Shown here in pieces: positions 8,303 to 17,353 of a DNA stretch of 36,429 bases; within the stretch, counting starts at the first letter, position 1, and each line of letters starts with the position of its first letter. A program made the translations under genes and the position numbers. The notes under the pieces were generated by a model. That model was not told the origin of the DNA. It searched no databases and saw only the letters and a list, made by a program, of their open reading frames with translations. The DNA is from Phyllobacterium chamaecytisi (lineage in GTDB: Bacteria; Pseudomonadota; Alphaproteobacteria; Rhizobiales; Rhizobiaceae), in contig NZ_JAIQWW010000031.1 in NCBI RefSeq assembly GCF_020164455.1, positions 1 through 36,429 on the forward strand, written 5' to 3'.

Positions 8303-9826
8303 ATGGGAAATTTCAGCTATCTGATGGATGGGTTTTCGACCATCATCACGGGTCACCACATTCTTATCATGATAATCGGCGTCATGCTCGGGATCCTCGT
8401 CGGTGTGCTGCCAGGTCTCGGTGCGCCGAACGGCGTCTCGCTGCTCCTGCCGCTGACGTTCACGATGGATCCGATCTCGGCCATAATCCTCCTTTCCTGC
8501 ATGTATTGGGGCGCCCTGTTTGGTGGCTCGACGACCTCGATCCTCTTCAATATCCCTGGGGAACCTTCATCTGTGGCGACGACCTTTGACGGCTATCCTA
8601 TGGCGAAGAACGGCCAGGCGACACGCGCGCTTACGCTTGCGTTCATGTCAGCCGGTATCGGGGCATTGGCCGGTGTGATCATGATCACCCTGCTTTCCAC
8701 CTGGGTTGCCGGTTTTGCGTTGCAGTTCTCCTCGCCCGAATTTTTCGCCGTTTATTTTCTGGCATTCGCCAGCTTCATAGGAATGAGCGGAAATGCACCG
8801 GCCAAGACCCTTGTCACGATGATGCTGGGCTTCGCCTTTGCCACCGTCGGCATGGATACGATTTCCGGCGGATTGCGCCTGACATTCGGTATTCCGGATC
8901 TGATCAAGGGGGTCTCGTTCCTCGTGGCAGTCATGGGACTTTTCGGTATTGGCGAGTTGCTGCTCACCACAGAAGAAGGCTTGCGGTTCGACGGCATCAA
9001 GGCGCGGGTCAGGATCGTCGATGTCCTCAATGCGCTAAAGGAGATGCCCCGTTACAGCTGGTCGATCCTGCGTTCAACGGTAATCGGCATCTGGATGGGG
9101 ATCACGCCGGCCGGCCCGACGGCGGCCTCGTTCATGAGCTATGGCCTGGCAAGACGGTTTGCCAGGGACAAGTCCCAATTTGGCAAGGGCGACCCTCGCG
9201 GCATCGTCTCTCCGGAGACGGCTGACCACTCGGCAGGTACAGCGGCGCTGCTGCCCATGCTTGCCCTTGGCGTGCCCGGCTCTGCAACGGCGGCGGTGAT
9301 GATGGGAGGGCTGATGATATGGGGGCTGACACCCGGCCCTATGCTCTTTATCGACCGACCGGATTTCGTGTGGGGGCTCATCGCTTCAATGTATCTTGGC
9401 AACGTCGTCGCCGTTGTGCTGGTACTTGCCACGGTTCCTATCTATGCGTCCATTCTGCGGGTACCCTTCTCGATCGTCGGACCGGTGATCGTGGCCATTA
9501 TCTTTTCAGGTGCTTATCAAATAGCTAATTCGACTTTCGATATGTGGCTGGTCCTCGGCTTCGGCATACTCGGCTATCTGTTCAAGAAACTGGACTACCC
9601 GATCGCTCCACTCGTTCTCGCCATGGTCCTTGGCGACAAGGCTGAAGATGCTTTCCGTCAATCCATGCTGATGTCCAATGGCTCGCTGTCGATCTTCTGG
9701 TCGAACCCGCTGGTCACTGGAATCATGGTGCTGGGACTGCTGATGCTTCTCTGGCCGGTATTTGCAAACGCAGTTGGCGTCCACAATCTCCGGCGCCGTG
9801 CCGCGAGACATTCGGCGAAGGTTTAA
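8303..9826 (+). CDS. TctA-family large permease of TTT transporter
   Basis: The 507-residue polytopic protein is the transport subunit of a proton/sodium-coupled carboxylate uptake system. Family landmarks are GVLPGLGAPNGVSLLLPLTF near residue 37, GGSTTSILFNIPGEPSSVA near 75 and PETADHSAGTAALLPMLALG near 305. A later one is GSATAAVMMGGLMIWGL. About eleven membrane stretches can be counted. I chose the ATG at 8303, giving MGNFSYLMDGF, because GGGAG lies seven bases upstream; the in-frame ATG at 8297 is too close to that site. It is followed, with a 25-base gap, by the SAF-domain oxidoreductase. Confidence 0.92.
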   Translation: MGNFSYLMDGFSTIITGHHILIMIIGVMLGILVGVLPGLGAPNGVSLLLPLTFTMDPISAIILLSCMYWGALFGGSTTSILFNIPGEPSSVATTFDGYPMAKNGQATRALTLAFMSAGIGALAGVIMITLLSTWVAGFALQFSSPEFFAVYFLAFASFIGMSGNAPAKTLVTMMLGFAFATVGMDTISGGLRLTFGIPDLIKGVSFLVAVMGLFGIGELLLTTEEGLRFDGIKARVRIVDVLNALKEMPRYSWSILRSTVIGIWMGITPAGPTAASFMSYGLARRFARDKSQFGKGDPRGIVSPETADHSAGTAALLPMLALGVPGSATAAVMMGGLMIWGLTPGPMLFIDRPDFVWGLIASMYLGNVVAVVLVLATVPIYASILRVPFSIVGPVIVAIIFSGAYQIANSTFDMWLVLGFGILGYLFKKLDYPIAPLVLAMVLGDKAEDAFRQSMLMSNGSLSIFWSNPLVTGIMVLGLLMLLWPVFANAVGVHNLRRRAARHSAKV

Positions 9827-9851
9827 GCCCCGTACCGAAAGGATCAACAAC

Positions 9852-11246
9852 GTGAATTATCATGATTATTTCGGCCATGCGCCGCGGCCAATCGGCGTGT
9901 GCATTGTGGGCACCGGCGGGTTTGGCCGGAGCTTCATGGCCCAGTCCAGACACATTGCTCTCCTCGATTTGCGCATCGCCGTCGATGTCGATAGCGCTAC
10001 GGCCGCCGCGGCCATGAAGTCCGCCGGCTTCGAGGCGGTCGCTGAGTGCCGCAGCAAGGAGGAGGCCCAGCGGGCATGGGAGAATGGCCAGTACATTGCT
10101 GCCGGGGACGTCGCACATGTCGTCGATTTGCCATTTGATGTGTTGGTAGAAGCGACTGGGCACGCGGAGGCCGGTGCACGTCACGCCGAGCTTGCGATCA
10201 GTGCAGGCAAACATGTCGCGCTTGTATCCAAAGAGGTTGACAGCGTCATCGGGCCCGGACTTGCTCAAATGGCATCGCAAAGGGGGACGGTGGTCACTCC
10301 GGTCGATGGCGATCAGCCCAGCCTCTTGATCGGCCTCGTCACATGGGCGGAGGTTCTTGGTTTCGAAATTGTCTGTGCCGGAAAGTCCAGCGAGTATGAT
10401 TTCGTCTTCGACCCCCTGACGGGAACGCTTACGAGCAATGGCGTTGTTGTCGATGCTCCCGGCTTTGCCGACCATCTTGAACTTGGCCAACGTGACGTCA
10501 ACGAAATTGTCGCCGCACGGTCACGATCGGCTGCTGCATTGCCCCAACGCGCGGTTCCAGATCTGTGCGAACTCGCCGTTGTCTCCCATTCGATCGATCT
10601 TGCCCCTGACTGTCCAGGCCTTCACTGTCCTATAGCCCGGATTTCGGAGGTGCCAACGTTCTTCTCCACCCAGACAGATGGCGGGCTCTTGGAGGGCGAA
10701 CGCCGAATGGATGTCTTCCATTGCCTGCGCCTTCCTGGCGAAGTCAGCTTTGCCGGCGGCGTCTTCGTCGTGGTTCGGTGCCGAGATGCAGCGAGTTGGA
10801 GCCTTCTTGCGGAAAAAGGCCATGTTCTAAGCCGCAGCGGAGCGACGGCGATGGTCTATCTCCCGCGCCACCTTCTCGGGCTTGAGGCGGCCACCAGCGT
10901 CCTCGACGCAGGACTACGGCTTCGTTCCAGCGGATCACGGCATCCGCAACCGCGTTTCGATATTGCCGCGATCGCGGAAGTCGACCTTGGCACCGGCAAG
11001 ATTTTGGCTGCGACGGGCCACCACCACGCTATCGAACAGGTTTCGGCGGTCCTCCTTCCTGCAGGACCGCTCGCGGCGGAGCAACCAGCTCCTTTCTACC
11101 TGGTGGCGAACCGAAGATTGATCCGCCCGGTGAAGGCGGGCGACCCGATCCGGCTCGCAGATGTGGAACTAGACGCCTCACTCCTTCTTAGTTTGCGTCA
11201 GCAACAGGATGCGCGCTTCTTCGGGCACATACACGATAAAAAATAA
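9852..11246 (+). CDS. Homoserine dehydrogenase-like NAD(P) oxidoreductase with C-terminal SAF domain (COG4091)
   Basis: The 464-residue product begins with a Rossmann fold (VCIVGTGGFGRSF, about 16-28). A middle section (VDVLVEATGHAEAGARHAELAISAGKHVALVSKEVDS pattern, about 95-135) is typical of homoserine dehydrogenase-like enzymes. The C-terminal part (about 380-455, with NRRLIRPVKAGDPIRLADV) resembles a SAF domain. The reaction is not established for this family as far as I recall. The GTG at 9852 is chosen because AAAGGA lies eight bases upstream and it avoids a 65-base overlap with tctA. As last gene of the TTT/pdxA-like operon it presumably oxidises or reduces the imported acid or its product. 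Confidence 0.75.
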   Translation: MNYHDYFGHAPRPIGVCIVGTGGFGRSFMAQSRHIALLDLRIAVDVDSATAAAAMKSAGFEAVAECRSKEEAQRAWENGQYIAAGDVAHVVDLPFDVLVEATGHAEAGARHAELAISAGKHVALVSKEVDSVIGPGLAQMASQRGTVVTPVDGDQPSLLIGLVTWAEVLGFEIVCAGKSSEYDFVFDPLTGTLTSNGVVVDAPGFADHLELGQRDVNEIVAARSRSAAALPQRAVPDLCELAVVSHSIDLAPDCPGLHCPIARISEVPTFFSTQTDGGLLEGERRMDVFHCLRLPGEVSFAGGVFVVVRCRDAASWSLLAEKGHVLSRSGATAMVYLPRHLLGLEAATSVLDAGLRLRSSGSRHPQPRFDIAAIAEVDLGTGKILAATGHHHAIEQVSAVLLPAGPLAAEQPAPFYLVANRRLIRPVKAGDPIRLADVELDASLLLSLRQQQDARFFGHIHDKK

Positions 11247-11619
11247 AGTCTGAAAGAGACGAGGGTACCCAAGTTTGGCGGGGTCTGTCACAAAAATTTT
11301 CTAAGGGCACGGCTATCCGACCCATTCGCAACCACGACGTCGAACTCCGGACAGATGGATCTGACAAGCCACGTTATCTGGTGCAAATCGCGCTTCATCC
11401 TCGCACCCACTCCAGCTACACCTATAAATCGCACGATATCTTGCGCGAAACGCAGATGAATCGCCGCGCATTGCTGCCGCGCAGCGAAGAATTGCGGTTG
11501 GATCCCGCGGAGTTCGAGCTTTATAGGCACTATTGTAAGTGGTCGTGTCGGGAAAGGTCCCCCTTGTTCGTCCTTGCAGCGAGCCAACTACTTTCGGCTA
11601 GTTAGATCAGGTGATAGGG
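11247..11619. other. Intergenic region, possible gene remnant
   Basis: A plus-strand frame from about 11250 to 11605 stays open and reads sensibly (KGTAIRPIRNHDVELRTDG, then SEELRLDPAEFELYRHY), but it has no credible start and I do not recognise it. The minus strand also has a 99-codon open frame over the same bases. One may be the remnant of a real gene; I cannot say which. Confidence 0.3.
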
Positions 11620-12063
11620 ATGGACGTTATGGCGATGGTGACAGGATCAAATAAGGCGGGATGGACAACGGCGGCGGTTCTGACAGCGCGACTAATTTTC
11701 GCGCTCGTTTTCATAATGGCTGCAAGTTTCAAGTTCATAGATATTGCGGCAACGGCAGATTACATCGCTGCCGCGGGTTTCCCTTTGCCCAAGCTTCTGG
11801 CATGGCTTGCCGCATTGCTTGAGCTAGGGCTTGTTGCATGTTTCTTCACCGGCGCCTACTTCTCTGAAGCTGCGCTTATGGCTGCTGCTTATGTCGTGTT
11901 CCTCGCATTTGCGTTCCACGGTCCTTCGCACTGGAAAGGGAACCAGTCTGAATTCGGTTTCTTCGTCGACCATTTTACGTTCACCGCTGGCCTTCTCTTT
12001 GCAGCAGTACACGGACCCGGTCGGGTGCTGGCGATCAATAGCAAAAGGTTTCTTCCGAGATAG
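11620..12063 (+). CDS. DoxX-family membrane protein
   Basis: The 147-residue protein has four hydrophobic segments: about 18-40, 53-75, 80-97 and 113-128. It carries the DoxX-like pattern ARLIFALVFIMAASFKF followed by AAAGFPLPKLLAWLAALLE. DoxX proteins are small inner-membrane proteins with poorly defined roles in thiol/redox stress or quinone chemistry. A GTG at 11611 would add three residues, but the ATG at 11620 sits better behind AGGTGATAGGG. It has no obvious operon partner; the next gene is convergent. Confidence 0.75.
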   Translation: MDVMAMVTGSNKAGWTTAAVLTARLIFALVFIMAASFKFIDIAATADYIAAAGFPLPKLLAWLAALLELGLVACFFTGAYFSEAALMAAAYVVFLAFAFHGPSHWKGNQSEFGFFVDHFTFTAGLLFAAVHGPGRVLAINSKRFLPR

Positions 12064-12193
12064 TGCCGAATCGCCGGCATCGGCGCGCATGGCTAGATCT
12101 CTCGCACTGAAAACGGGGACGCGGAGCATTGTTCCAGGGTCCAGGAGTTTGCGTATGCAGATACACCGCTGTCACCTCGCCGCTGACGGGTTC

Positions 12194-13288
12194 TCATGAC
12201 CGAGTACGAGGTTTGTCCTGGTCCAACGGCGGCGCAACGGAACCCCGCTCGATGATCGAAGTGGGAACGATGATCCGCGCAGGCGGTCTGGCTTCACCCT
12301 TGAGCCTCCGTATGAGGAGCTCGGCCACTGTCTGGCCAAGAATATAGGCCGGCTGGTCGACGACAGTAATGGGGGGGCTGGTAACGGTTGTCCAGTCGGC
12401 ATCATGAAATGTTATGAGCGACAGGTCTTCAGGAATGCGCAGGCCTCGCTGCCGCACGACCTTGAAAATCTCAAGAGCGATCACGCTGTCCGACGCGATG
12501 ATAGCCGTCGGCGGGTTTGAGCGCGACAACAGCTTGTCGGTGATGTCGGCCGTCGCCTGCGGAGTGGTCGCACCCAGCATAATCAGCCGGTCCGATGGCA
12601 GCAGGCCGGCGATGTCGCATGCCGTCATGAAGCCCTCGATGCGTTCGCGCACGGAAGAGGTATAGATCTGCCCCAAATCCTTATATTCATGCCCTGCGAA
12701 ATCGACAGCGGTGATATAGGCGATCCTTCGATGGCCGCAGGCAGTCAAGATTTCAGTGGCGCGCTGGGCTGCCTTGCTATCGTCCACGGTTACAGTATCG
12801 ACGTCGAAATCAGGAAGCGCCCGGTCAAGGAGCACCAGGGGTCGGCCGGAACGATGTATTTCGCGCAGGTGTGAAATGTCGCGCGATTCCGACGGGGTAA
12901 CGATCAGGCCGTCGACACGCTTGCCGATCAACACCCGGACCGCCGCCTTCTCCATCTCGATCTGCTCGCTGGAATTTGCCAGGATTACATTGAAGCCGGC
13001 AGAACGGGCCGTGTCGCTGATCCCACGCACAGCATAGCCGAAGAAGGAATTCTCGATGTCACCGACCACGACGCCAATGATACCGGATCTTCCTGTCGTC
13101 ATGCTCCGGGCGAGTTCATTGGGGCGATAATCGAGCTGTTTGGCAGCCGCCAATACATCGCCTCTTATCTTCTCGCTGACGACCCCATAATTTCCCAATA
13201 CGCGCGCCGCCGTAGCCTTCGAGACACCTGCCTCTCGCGCGACATCGGCGACCGTGACCGAGTGGATCCTGGGGTTCGAACTATTCAT
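12194..13288 (-). CDS. LacI-family transcriptional regulator (first)
   Basis: The 364-residue protein has a LacI-type helix-turn-helix (VTVADVAREAGVSKATAARVLGNYG, about residues 10-34) and hinge helix (PNELARSMTTG near 56-66). A periplasmic-binding-like ligand domain fills the rest. It is divergent from the amino-acid-type ABC operon, and the gap between them holds two perfect palindromes that are its most likely operators. The start ATG lacks a strong ribosome site. The recognition helix (KATAARV) is close to that of the second LacI protein at 17354 (RATAARA), in line with the related operator cores. Confidence 0.92.
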   Translation of the reverse strand: MNSSNPRIHSVTVADVAREAGVSKATAARVLGNYGVVSEKIRGDVLAAAKQLDYRPNELARSMTTGRSGIIGVVVGDIENSFFGYAVRGISDTARSAGFNVILANSSEQIEMEKAAVRVLIGKRVDGLIVTPSESRDISHLREIHRSGRPLVLLDRALPDFDVDTVTVDDSKAAQRATEILTACGHRRIAYITAVDFAGHEYKDLGQIYTSSVRERIEGFMTACDIAGLLPSDRLIMLGATTPQATADITDKLLSRSNPPTAIIASDSVIALEIFKVVRQRGLRIPEDLSLITFHDADWTTVTSPPITVVDQPAYILGQTVAELLIRRLKGEARPPARIIVPTSIIERGSVAPPLDQDKPRTRS

Positions 13289-13346
13289 GTGCTGAACGAC
13301 TACTAGAGTTGTTGACGGGAGGTCAATGTGAATATATCAATTATCA

Positions 13347-13362
13347 TTGAGACCGGTCTCAA
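13347..13362. promoter_or_regulatory. LacI-type operator 1
   Basis: TTGAGACCGGTCTCAA is a perfect 16-bp palindrome with the central CpG usual for LacI-family sites. Its centre lies 21 bases from that of the second site, two helical turns, so bound proteins would face the same side. Confidence 0.8.
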
Positions 13363-13368
13363 TCAATA

Positions 13369-13382
13369 AGAGACCGGTCTCT
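13369..13382. promoter_or_regulatory. LacI-type operator 2
   Basis: AGAGACCGGTCTCT is a perfect 14-bp palindrome sharing the 12-bp core GAGACCGGTCTC with the neighbouring site. It lies about 110 bases before the binding-protein start, where it could block the operon promoter and also affect the divergent lacI-type gene. Confidence 0.8.
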
Positions 13383-13491
13383 ATAAAGAAAAATCTGTCT
13401 GATGATGTCGAAATTCCGAGTTTCCTGACCTTTACAGCTGCGGATCTCGGCAGGCTCAGACAAGAAATACAACGTCAGAGGAGAACAACAG

Positions 13492-14337
13492 ATGATAAGC
13501 ATTCACGGAACCAAAATGTTCGCACCTGCGGCCAGACGGGCCGCAGTTGCATTGAGTTTGATACTGGCCGGCTTTTTCTCCGTCGCGCAGACCCAGGCCG
13601 CCGGTGACAATCCCTATGGTCTCATCGATCCGAAGGTGATCAGCGTCGGCACAATGGGCGATGCCAAACCTTATACATTCACCACCGCGGAGGGCGAGTT
13701 TACCGGTTTCGATATCGAGCTCTTTCTTAACGTCGCGAGCCGTCTTGGTTTTCAGAAGGGCCAGGTCATCTTCACCGGCCAGGAATTTTCAGCCCTGATG
13801 CCATCGGTCGCCAACCAGCGGTTTGACGTCGCTGTGGCGGCAATTGGAACCACGGAAGCACGTAAGAAGACAGTAGATTTTTCCGACGGCTATCTTGCCG
13901 GCTACCTTTCTGTCCTGACCTCGGATAAGGCGATCACGTCCGCCGAAGGCTTGAAAGGCAAGCGCCTTGGCGTCGTGCAGGGGACACTCCAGGAAATCTA
14001 TGCCGGAAAAAACTTCGCGGGCACCGATCTGGTCAAATTCCCGGATAATAATTCTGCTATCTCAGCCCTGAACAACGGAACGGTTGATGCCCACTTCCTC
14101 GATTACGAGGCCGCCAAGCAATACAGTGAACGTTATCCCGAGCTGAAGATCGCCGCGAATATTCCCTCATTTGATGCACCGGCAGGATTCGTCGTGCGCA
14201 AAGGCAATGATGGCTTACGCGAGGCGCTCAACACGGCACTGCATGCTGTCATGGAGGACGGCACCTGGAAGACGCTCTATGAGAAATGGTTTCCGGGTTC
14301 GCCCATGCCGGATCAGTACCTTCCGAAAAAGCAATAA
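13492..14337 (+). CDS. Amino-acid-type ABC transporter substrate-binding protein (family 3)
   Basis: The 281-residue product has a signal peptide (residues 1 to about 36, ending in TQAAG) and a family 3 solute-binding fold. Landmarks are [21 protein letters not shown] near 50-70, [23 protein letters not shown] near 100 and [16 protein letters not shown] near 155. Family 3 proteins bind polar amino acids and derivatives, including opines and Amadori compounds in Agrobacterium. The ATG follows AGAGGAG. It is the first gene of an operon with a fused permease-ATPase and a FAD oxidoreductase. The ligand is unknown; the neighbours suggest an amine that is oxidised after uptake. Confidence 0.9.
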   Translation: MISIHGTKMFAPAARRAAVALSLILAGFFSVAQTQAAGDNPYGLIDPKVISVGTMGDAKPYTFTTAEGEFTGFDIELFLNVASRLGFQKGQVIFTGQEFSALMPSVANQRFDVAVAAIGTTEARKKTVDFSDGYLAGYLSVLTSDKAITSAEGLKGKRLGVVQGTLQEIYAGKNFAGTDLVKFPDNNSAISALNNGTVDAHFLDYEAAKQYSERYPELKIAANIPSFDAPAGFVVRKGNDGLREALNTALHAVMEDGTWKTLYEKWFPGSPMPDQYLPKKQ

Positions 14338-14353
14338 TACCTGACGCCGGCTG

Positions 14354-14372
14354 CAGCCCCGCTTACGGGCTG
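14354..14372 (+). promoter_or_regulatory. Intercistronic hairpin
   Basis: CAGCCC (14354-14359) pairs with GGGCTG (14367-14372) over a 7-base loop between the binding-protein gene and the permease gene. Without a T-run it may trim or protect the message, favouring more binding protein. Confidence 0.45.
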
Positions 14373-14394
14373 ACCTAACGATAAGGGGAACAGT

Positions 14395-15948
14395 ATGGAC
14401 TGGATGGAAAACCTGCGTCGCAGTTTCCTCGATTGGGAGGCTATGGCAGCGGTCCTGCCGACTATGATTACCGTCGGGTTAAAGAACACGTTGATCCTCG
14501 CCGCAGCATCGACGGTACTCGGCGTAATCATCGGGATGGTTCTTGCCGTCATGGGTATCTCGCAATCGCTCTGGCTGAGAATGCCGGCCCGTATCTACAC
14601 GGATATCTTCCGCGGCCTGCCGGCCATTGTAACAATCCTGCTCATTGGCCAAGGTTTTGCTCGCATTGGAAGAGAGTTCTTCGGCCCATCTCCCTATCCG
14701 CTCGGCATTCTGGCGCTGAGCCTGATCGCCGGTGCCTATATCGGCGAGATATTCCGCGCGGGAATTCAAAGCGTCGAGCGCGGCCAGATGGAAGCATGCC
14801 GCGCCTTGAGCATGAGCTATGGGCAAGGCATGCGCCTCATCGTCGTCCCGCAAGGGGTCCGGCGCGTATTGCCAGCACTTGTCAATCAGTTCATCGGTAA
14901 TGTGAAAGACTCCAGCCTAGTCTACTTCCTTGGACTGCTGGCGGCGGAGCGTGAGATTTTCCGTGTCGGCCAGGATCAAGCGGTTGTCACGGGCAATTTG
15001 TCGCCGCTGTTGCTTGCCGGGGTGTTCTATCTGATCATCACTGTTCCGCTCACCCACCTCGTCAACTTTATCGACAACAGTCTAAGGACAGGGAAACACA
15101 CGTCCGGTGCGCTCACCAGCGGACTTGTCGAAGTCGATGAACTGGACGACGCCGTCAACCACCAGGCACCCGTCGGCGCCGAGCCTGACAGGGCAACGAT
15201 CGACCCGGCAAAACCGCGGTTCACAGGCGGCAGCCTCGCTGTCAGCGAACTCGACATGGCATATGGCGACCTTAACGTTCTCAACCAGGTGAGCCTTGCG
15301 GTGAAAGCCGGTTCGGTAACCTGCGTTATCGGTCCCTCGGGCTCTGGCAAGTCGACGCTGCTGCGCTGCCTGAACCGGCTCGTCGAACCGAAGGCCGGAA
15401 ATATTCTCCTCGACGGAACGACAATCCTGACGATGAAACCTGAAACGCTCCGCCGGCGGGTTGGCATGGTATTCCAGCATTTCAACCTTTTTCCGGACCA
15501 TACGGCGTTGGAAAACGTCATGCTCGCACTCTTCAAGATCAAGCGCCTGCCCAAGCGTCAGGCAAAACGGATCGCTGAAGCCAGCCTCTCCGATGTCGGT
15601 CTGGCCTCACGCAAGGATCACCGGCCAGGACGGCTCTCCGGTGGCCAGCAACAACGCGTGGCTATTGCGCGTGCCCTGGCCATGGAGCCGGAGGTCATCC
15701 TGTTTGATGAGGTGACGAGCGCGCTCGATCCGGAATTGGTGAAAGGCGTGCTCGACCTTATGGCAGATCTTGGTCGGCGTGGCATGACGATGGTCGTCGT
15801 CACCCACGAGATGGGTTTTGCCCGGAAGGTCGCCGACCAGGTCATCTTCATGGATGAAGGCCGCGTGATCGAAACAGGCCCACCATCTGAAATCTTCGAC
15901 AATCCAAAAAGTCCCCGCCTGAAGCAGTTCCTGGCTGAAGTGCTGTAA
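14395..15948 (+). CDS. Fused amino-acid ABC permease and ATPase
   Basis: The 517-residue protein joins two parts that are normally separate. Residues 1-232 form a HisM/GlnP-type permease with hydrophobic segments and an EAA-like loop ([21 protein letters not shown], about 134-154). A linker follows at about 233-280. Residues 281-517 form a GlnQ-type ATPase with Walker [10 protein letters not shown] (313-321), signature LSGGQ (414-418), Walker B VILFDE (434-439) and H-loop His471. A single permease-ATPase chain would give a homodimer with two of each domain. The frame is continuous and no start site is visible at the junction, so the fusion looks genuine. Together with the upstream binding protein it completes an importer. 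Confidence 0.92.
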   Translation: MDWMENLRRSFLDWEAMAAVLPTMITVGLKNTLILAAASTVLGVIIGMVLAVMGISQSLWLRMPARIYTDIFRGLPAIVTILLIGQGFARIGREFFGPSPYPLGILALSLIAGAYIGEIFRAGIQSVERGQMEACRALSMSYGQGMRLIVVPQGVRRVLPALVNQFIGNVKDSSLVYFLGLLAAEREIFRVGQDQAVVTGNLSPLLLAGVFYLIITVPLTHLVNFIDNSLRTGKHTSGALTSGLVEVDELDDAVNHQAPVGAEPDRATIDPAKPRFTGGSLAVSELDMAYGDLNVLNQVSLAVKAGSVTCVIGPSGSGKSTLLRCLNRLVEPKAGNILLDGTTILTMKPETLRRRVGMVFQHFNLFPDHTALENVMLALFKIKRLPKRQAKRIAEASLSDVGLASRKDHRPGRLSGGQQQRVAIARALAMEPEVILFDEVTSALDPELVKGVLDLMADLGRRGMTMVVVTHEMGFARKVADQVIFMDEGRVIETGPPSEIFDNPKSPRLKQFLAEVL

Positions 15949-16003
15949 CAACCAGCACTGCGGGAATAGGCAAAAACCGGCTCATCAATATGAAAGTAAC
16001 GTC

Positions 16004-17128
16004 ATGAATTTATCCGCTCCCGTAGTCTCGAAAGTCGTCGTGGTCGGCGGCGGTATCTTCGGTGCATCTGCTGCTTTGCATCTGGCACGGCATGGTGTTC
16101 GGACCATTCTCGTCAATGATGGGCCGCTTGCGCGGGGCGCATCGGGACGCTCGCTCGCCTGGCTCAACTCCGCGCGTCAGCGTTCTGCCGCTTACCACTA
16201 CCTGCGCCTCGCCGGGATCGATCGCTATCGCACCCTGGCAGCGACGCATCCGGGCGCCGGCTGGCTGCGTTTCGATGGTGGATTGACGTGGGATGCCGAC
16301 GACGCCAAGAACGAAATTGCCGACGTTTTAGTCTATGAGCGATCGATAGGCTACGACGCCCGCTTGCTGTCTGCCGATGAGATAGCGTCGGTAACGCCCG
16401 GCGTAGATGCGCGGTCTGTCCCTGCCCAAGGGGCTATCTTCAATCCCGGTGAAGGATGGGTAGATCTTCCCTCGCTGATTGCCTTTCTGATGAGCGAATT
16501 TCAGACACTTGGCGGCGAGGTGATAACAGATGGAGGCCGCGCCAAGCTGTTGACCCTTGGCGGGCGGGCCGGCGTGGTTATGCTGGAAGACGGCAGAGAG
16601 ATTGGCGCGGACGCAATGTTGCTTGCAACCGGGCCGGCAGTTCCTTCCATGGCCATGGAGATCGGCAGGACAATTCCCGATGCGACGCCGATTGCGCTTC
16701 TCGTGCGTACAGAGCCGATTGTTCATCCTCTACGCGCAGTTTTGAACACGCCGCGCGTCGCCATCCGGCCGATGCCGTCGGGCGGCTTCGCCCTTGATTC
16801 CGCCTGGTCCGAGGAAGAGGTCGTGACGCGCCCGGATGGCACCTATCACGTGGACCAATCAACGATGCTGGGACTTCTCGATGAGGCTTCGAACGTTCTG
16901 GCGGGCAATCCAAAACTTGCTGTTGCGAGCTACGGTATTGGCCCCAAGCCAATTCCAGGAGACGGCGAGCCCGTATTCGGTCCTGTGAAGGATGTGGAGG
17001 GCTGTTACCTCGCCTTCAGCCATAGTGGTGCAACCCTCGGGCTAATTGCCGGAGAACTTATGGCGGGTGAAATTGCGACGGGGCAAACAAACCCCCTTCT
17101 GGAGCCTTTCAGACCAACGCGGTTCTGA
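16004..17128 (+). CDS. FAD-dependent amine/amino-acid oxidase-like protein (DadA family)
   Basis: The 374-residue product starts with an ADP-binding fold (VVVVGGGIFGASAALHLARHG, about 11-31) and a GASGRSLAWLN loop near 45-55. It ends with a family-typical stretch (SHSGATLGLIAGELMAGEI). It belongs to the glycine/D-amino acid oxidase group (COG0665), whose members oxidise the C-N bond of amino acids, sarcosine-like secondary amines or fructosyl-amines. No signal peptide is evident, so it should be cytoplasmic. It follows the ABC importer after 55 bases and probably acts on its substrate. The ribosome site is weak. Confidence 0.82.
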   Translation: MNLSAPVVSKVVVVGGGIFGASAALHLARHGVRTILVNDGPLARGASGRSLAWLNSARQRSAAYHYLRLAGIDRYRTLAATHPGAGWLRFDGGLTWDADDAKNEIADVLVYERSIGYDARLLSADEIASVTPGVDARSVPAQGAIFNPGEGWVDLPSLIAFLMSEFQTLGGEVITDGGRAKLLTLGGRAGVVMLEDGREIGADAMLLATGPAVPSMAMEIGRTIPDATPIALLVRTEPIVHPLRAVLNTPRVAIRPMPSGGFALDSAWSEEEVVTRPDGTYHVDQSTMLGLLDEASNVLAGNPKLAVASYGIGPKPIPGDGEPVFGPVKDVEGCYLAFSHSGATLGLIAGELMAGEIATGQTNPLLEPFRPTRF

Positions 17129-17353
17129 ACGTACGTCCAGCCGCAACGCAGAGTAATGCAAAGAAGCGAAGGCGTTATACGTCATCGCGGTAAGGAGACA
17201 TTTCAAAAAGTGAGATTTCCGACGTTCTTGTAAGCGGGAACATCGTTTCACCTTCGGAGCCGAGTTCCCATAACGCCCGGCCTATGCTAACCGGCAAGCC
17301 AGGGATACAAGGAGCGAGAGCGGTGGAATGTACTTGCTTTCGAGAAGGGTGAA

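Noticed and set aside
9723..10490. 255-codon minus-strand open frame
   Set aside because: It is antisense to the SAF-domain oxidoreductase gene, which has clear motifs and a ribosome site.
5597..11246. Terephthalate degradation operon
   Set aside because: The PdxA/TphB-like protein and TTT transporter fit, but no TphA oxygenase or reductase genes are present.
11288..11587. 99-codon minus-strand open frame
   Set aside because: The product is not recognised and the plus strand is also open over the same bases; neither has a convincing start.
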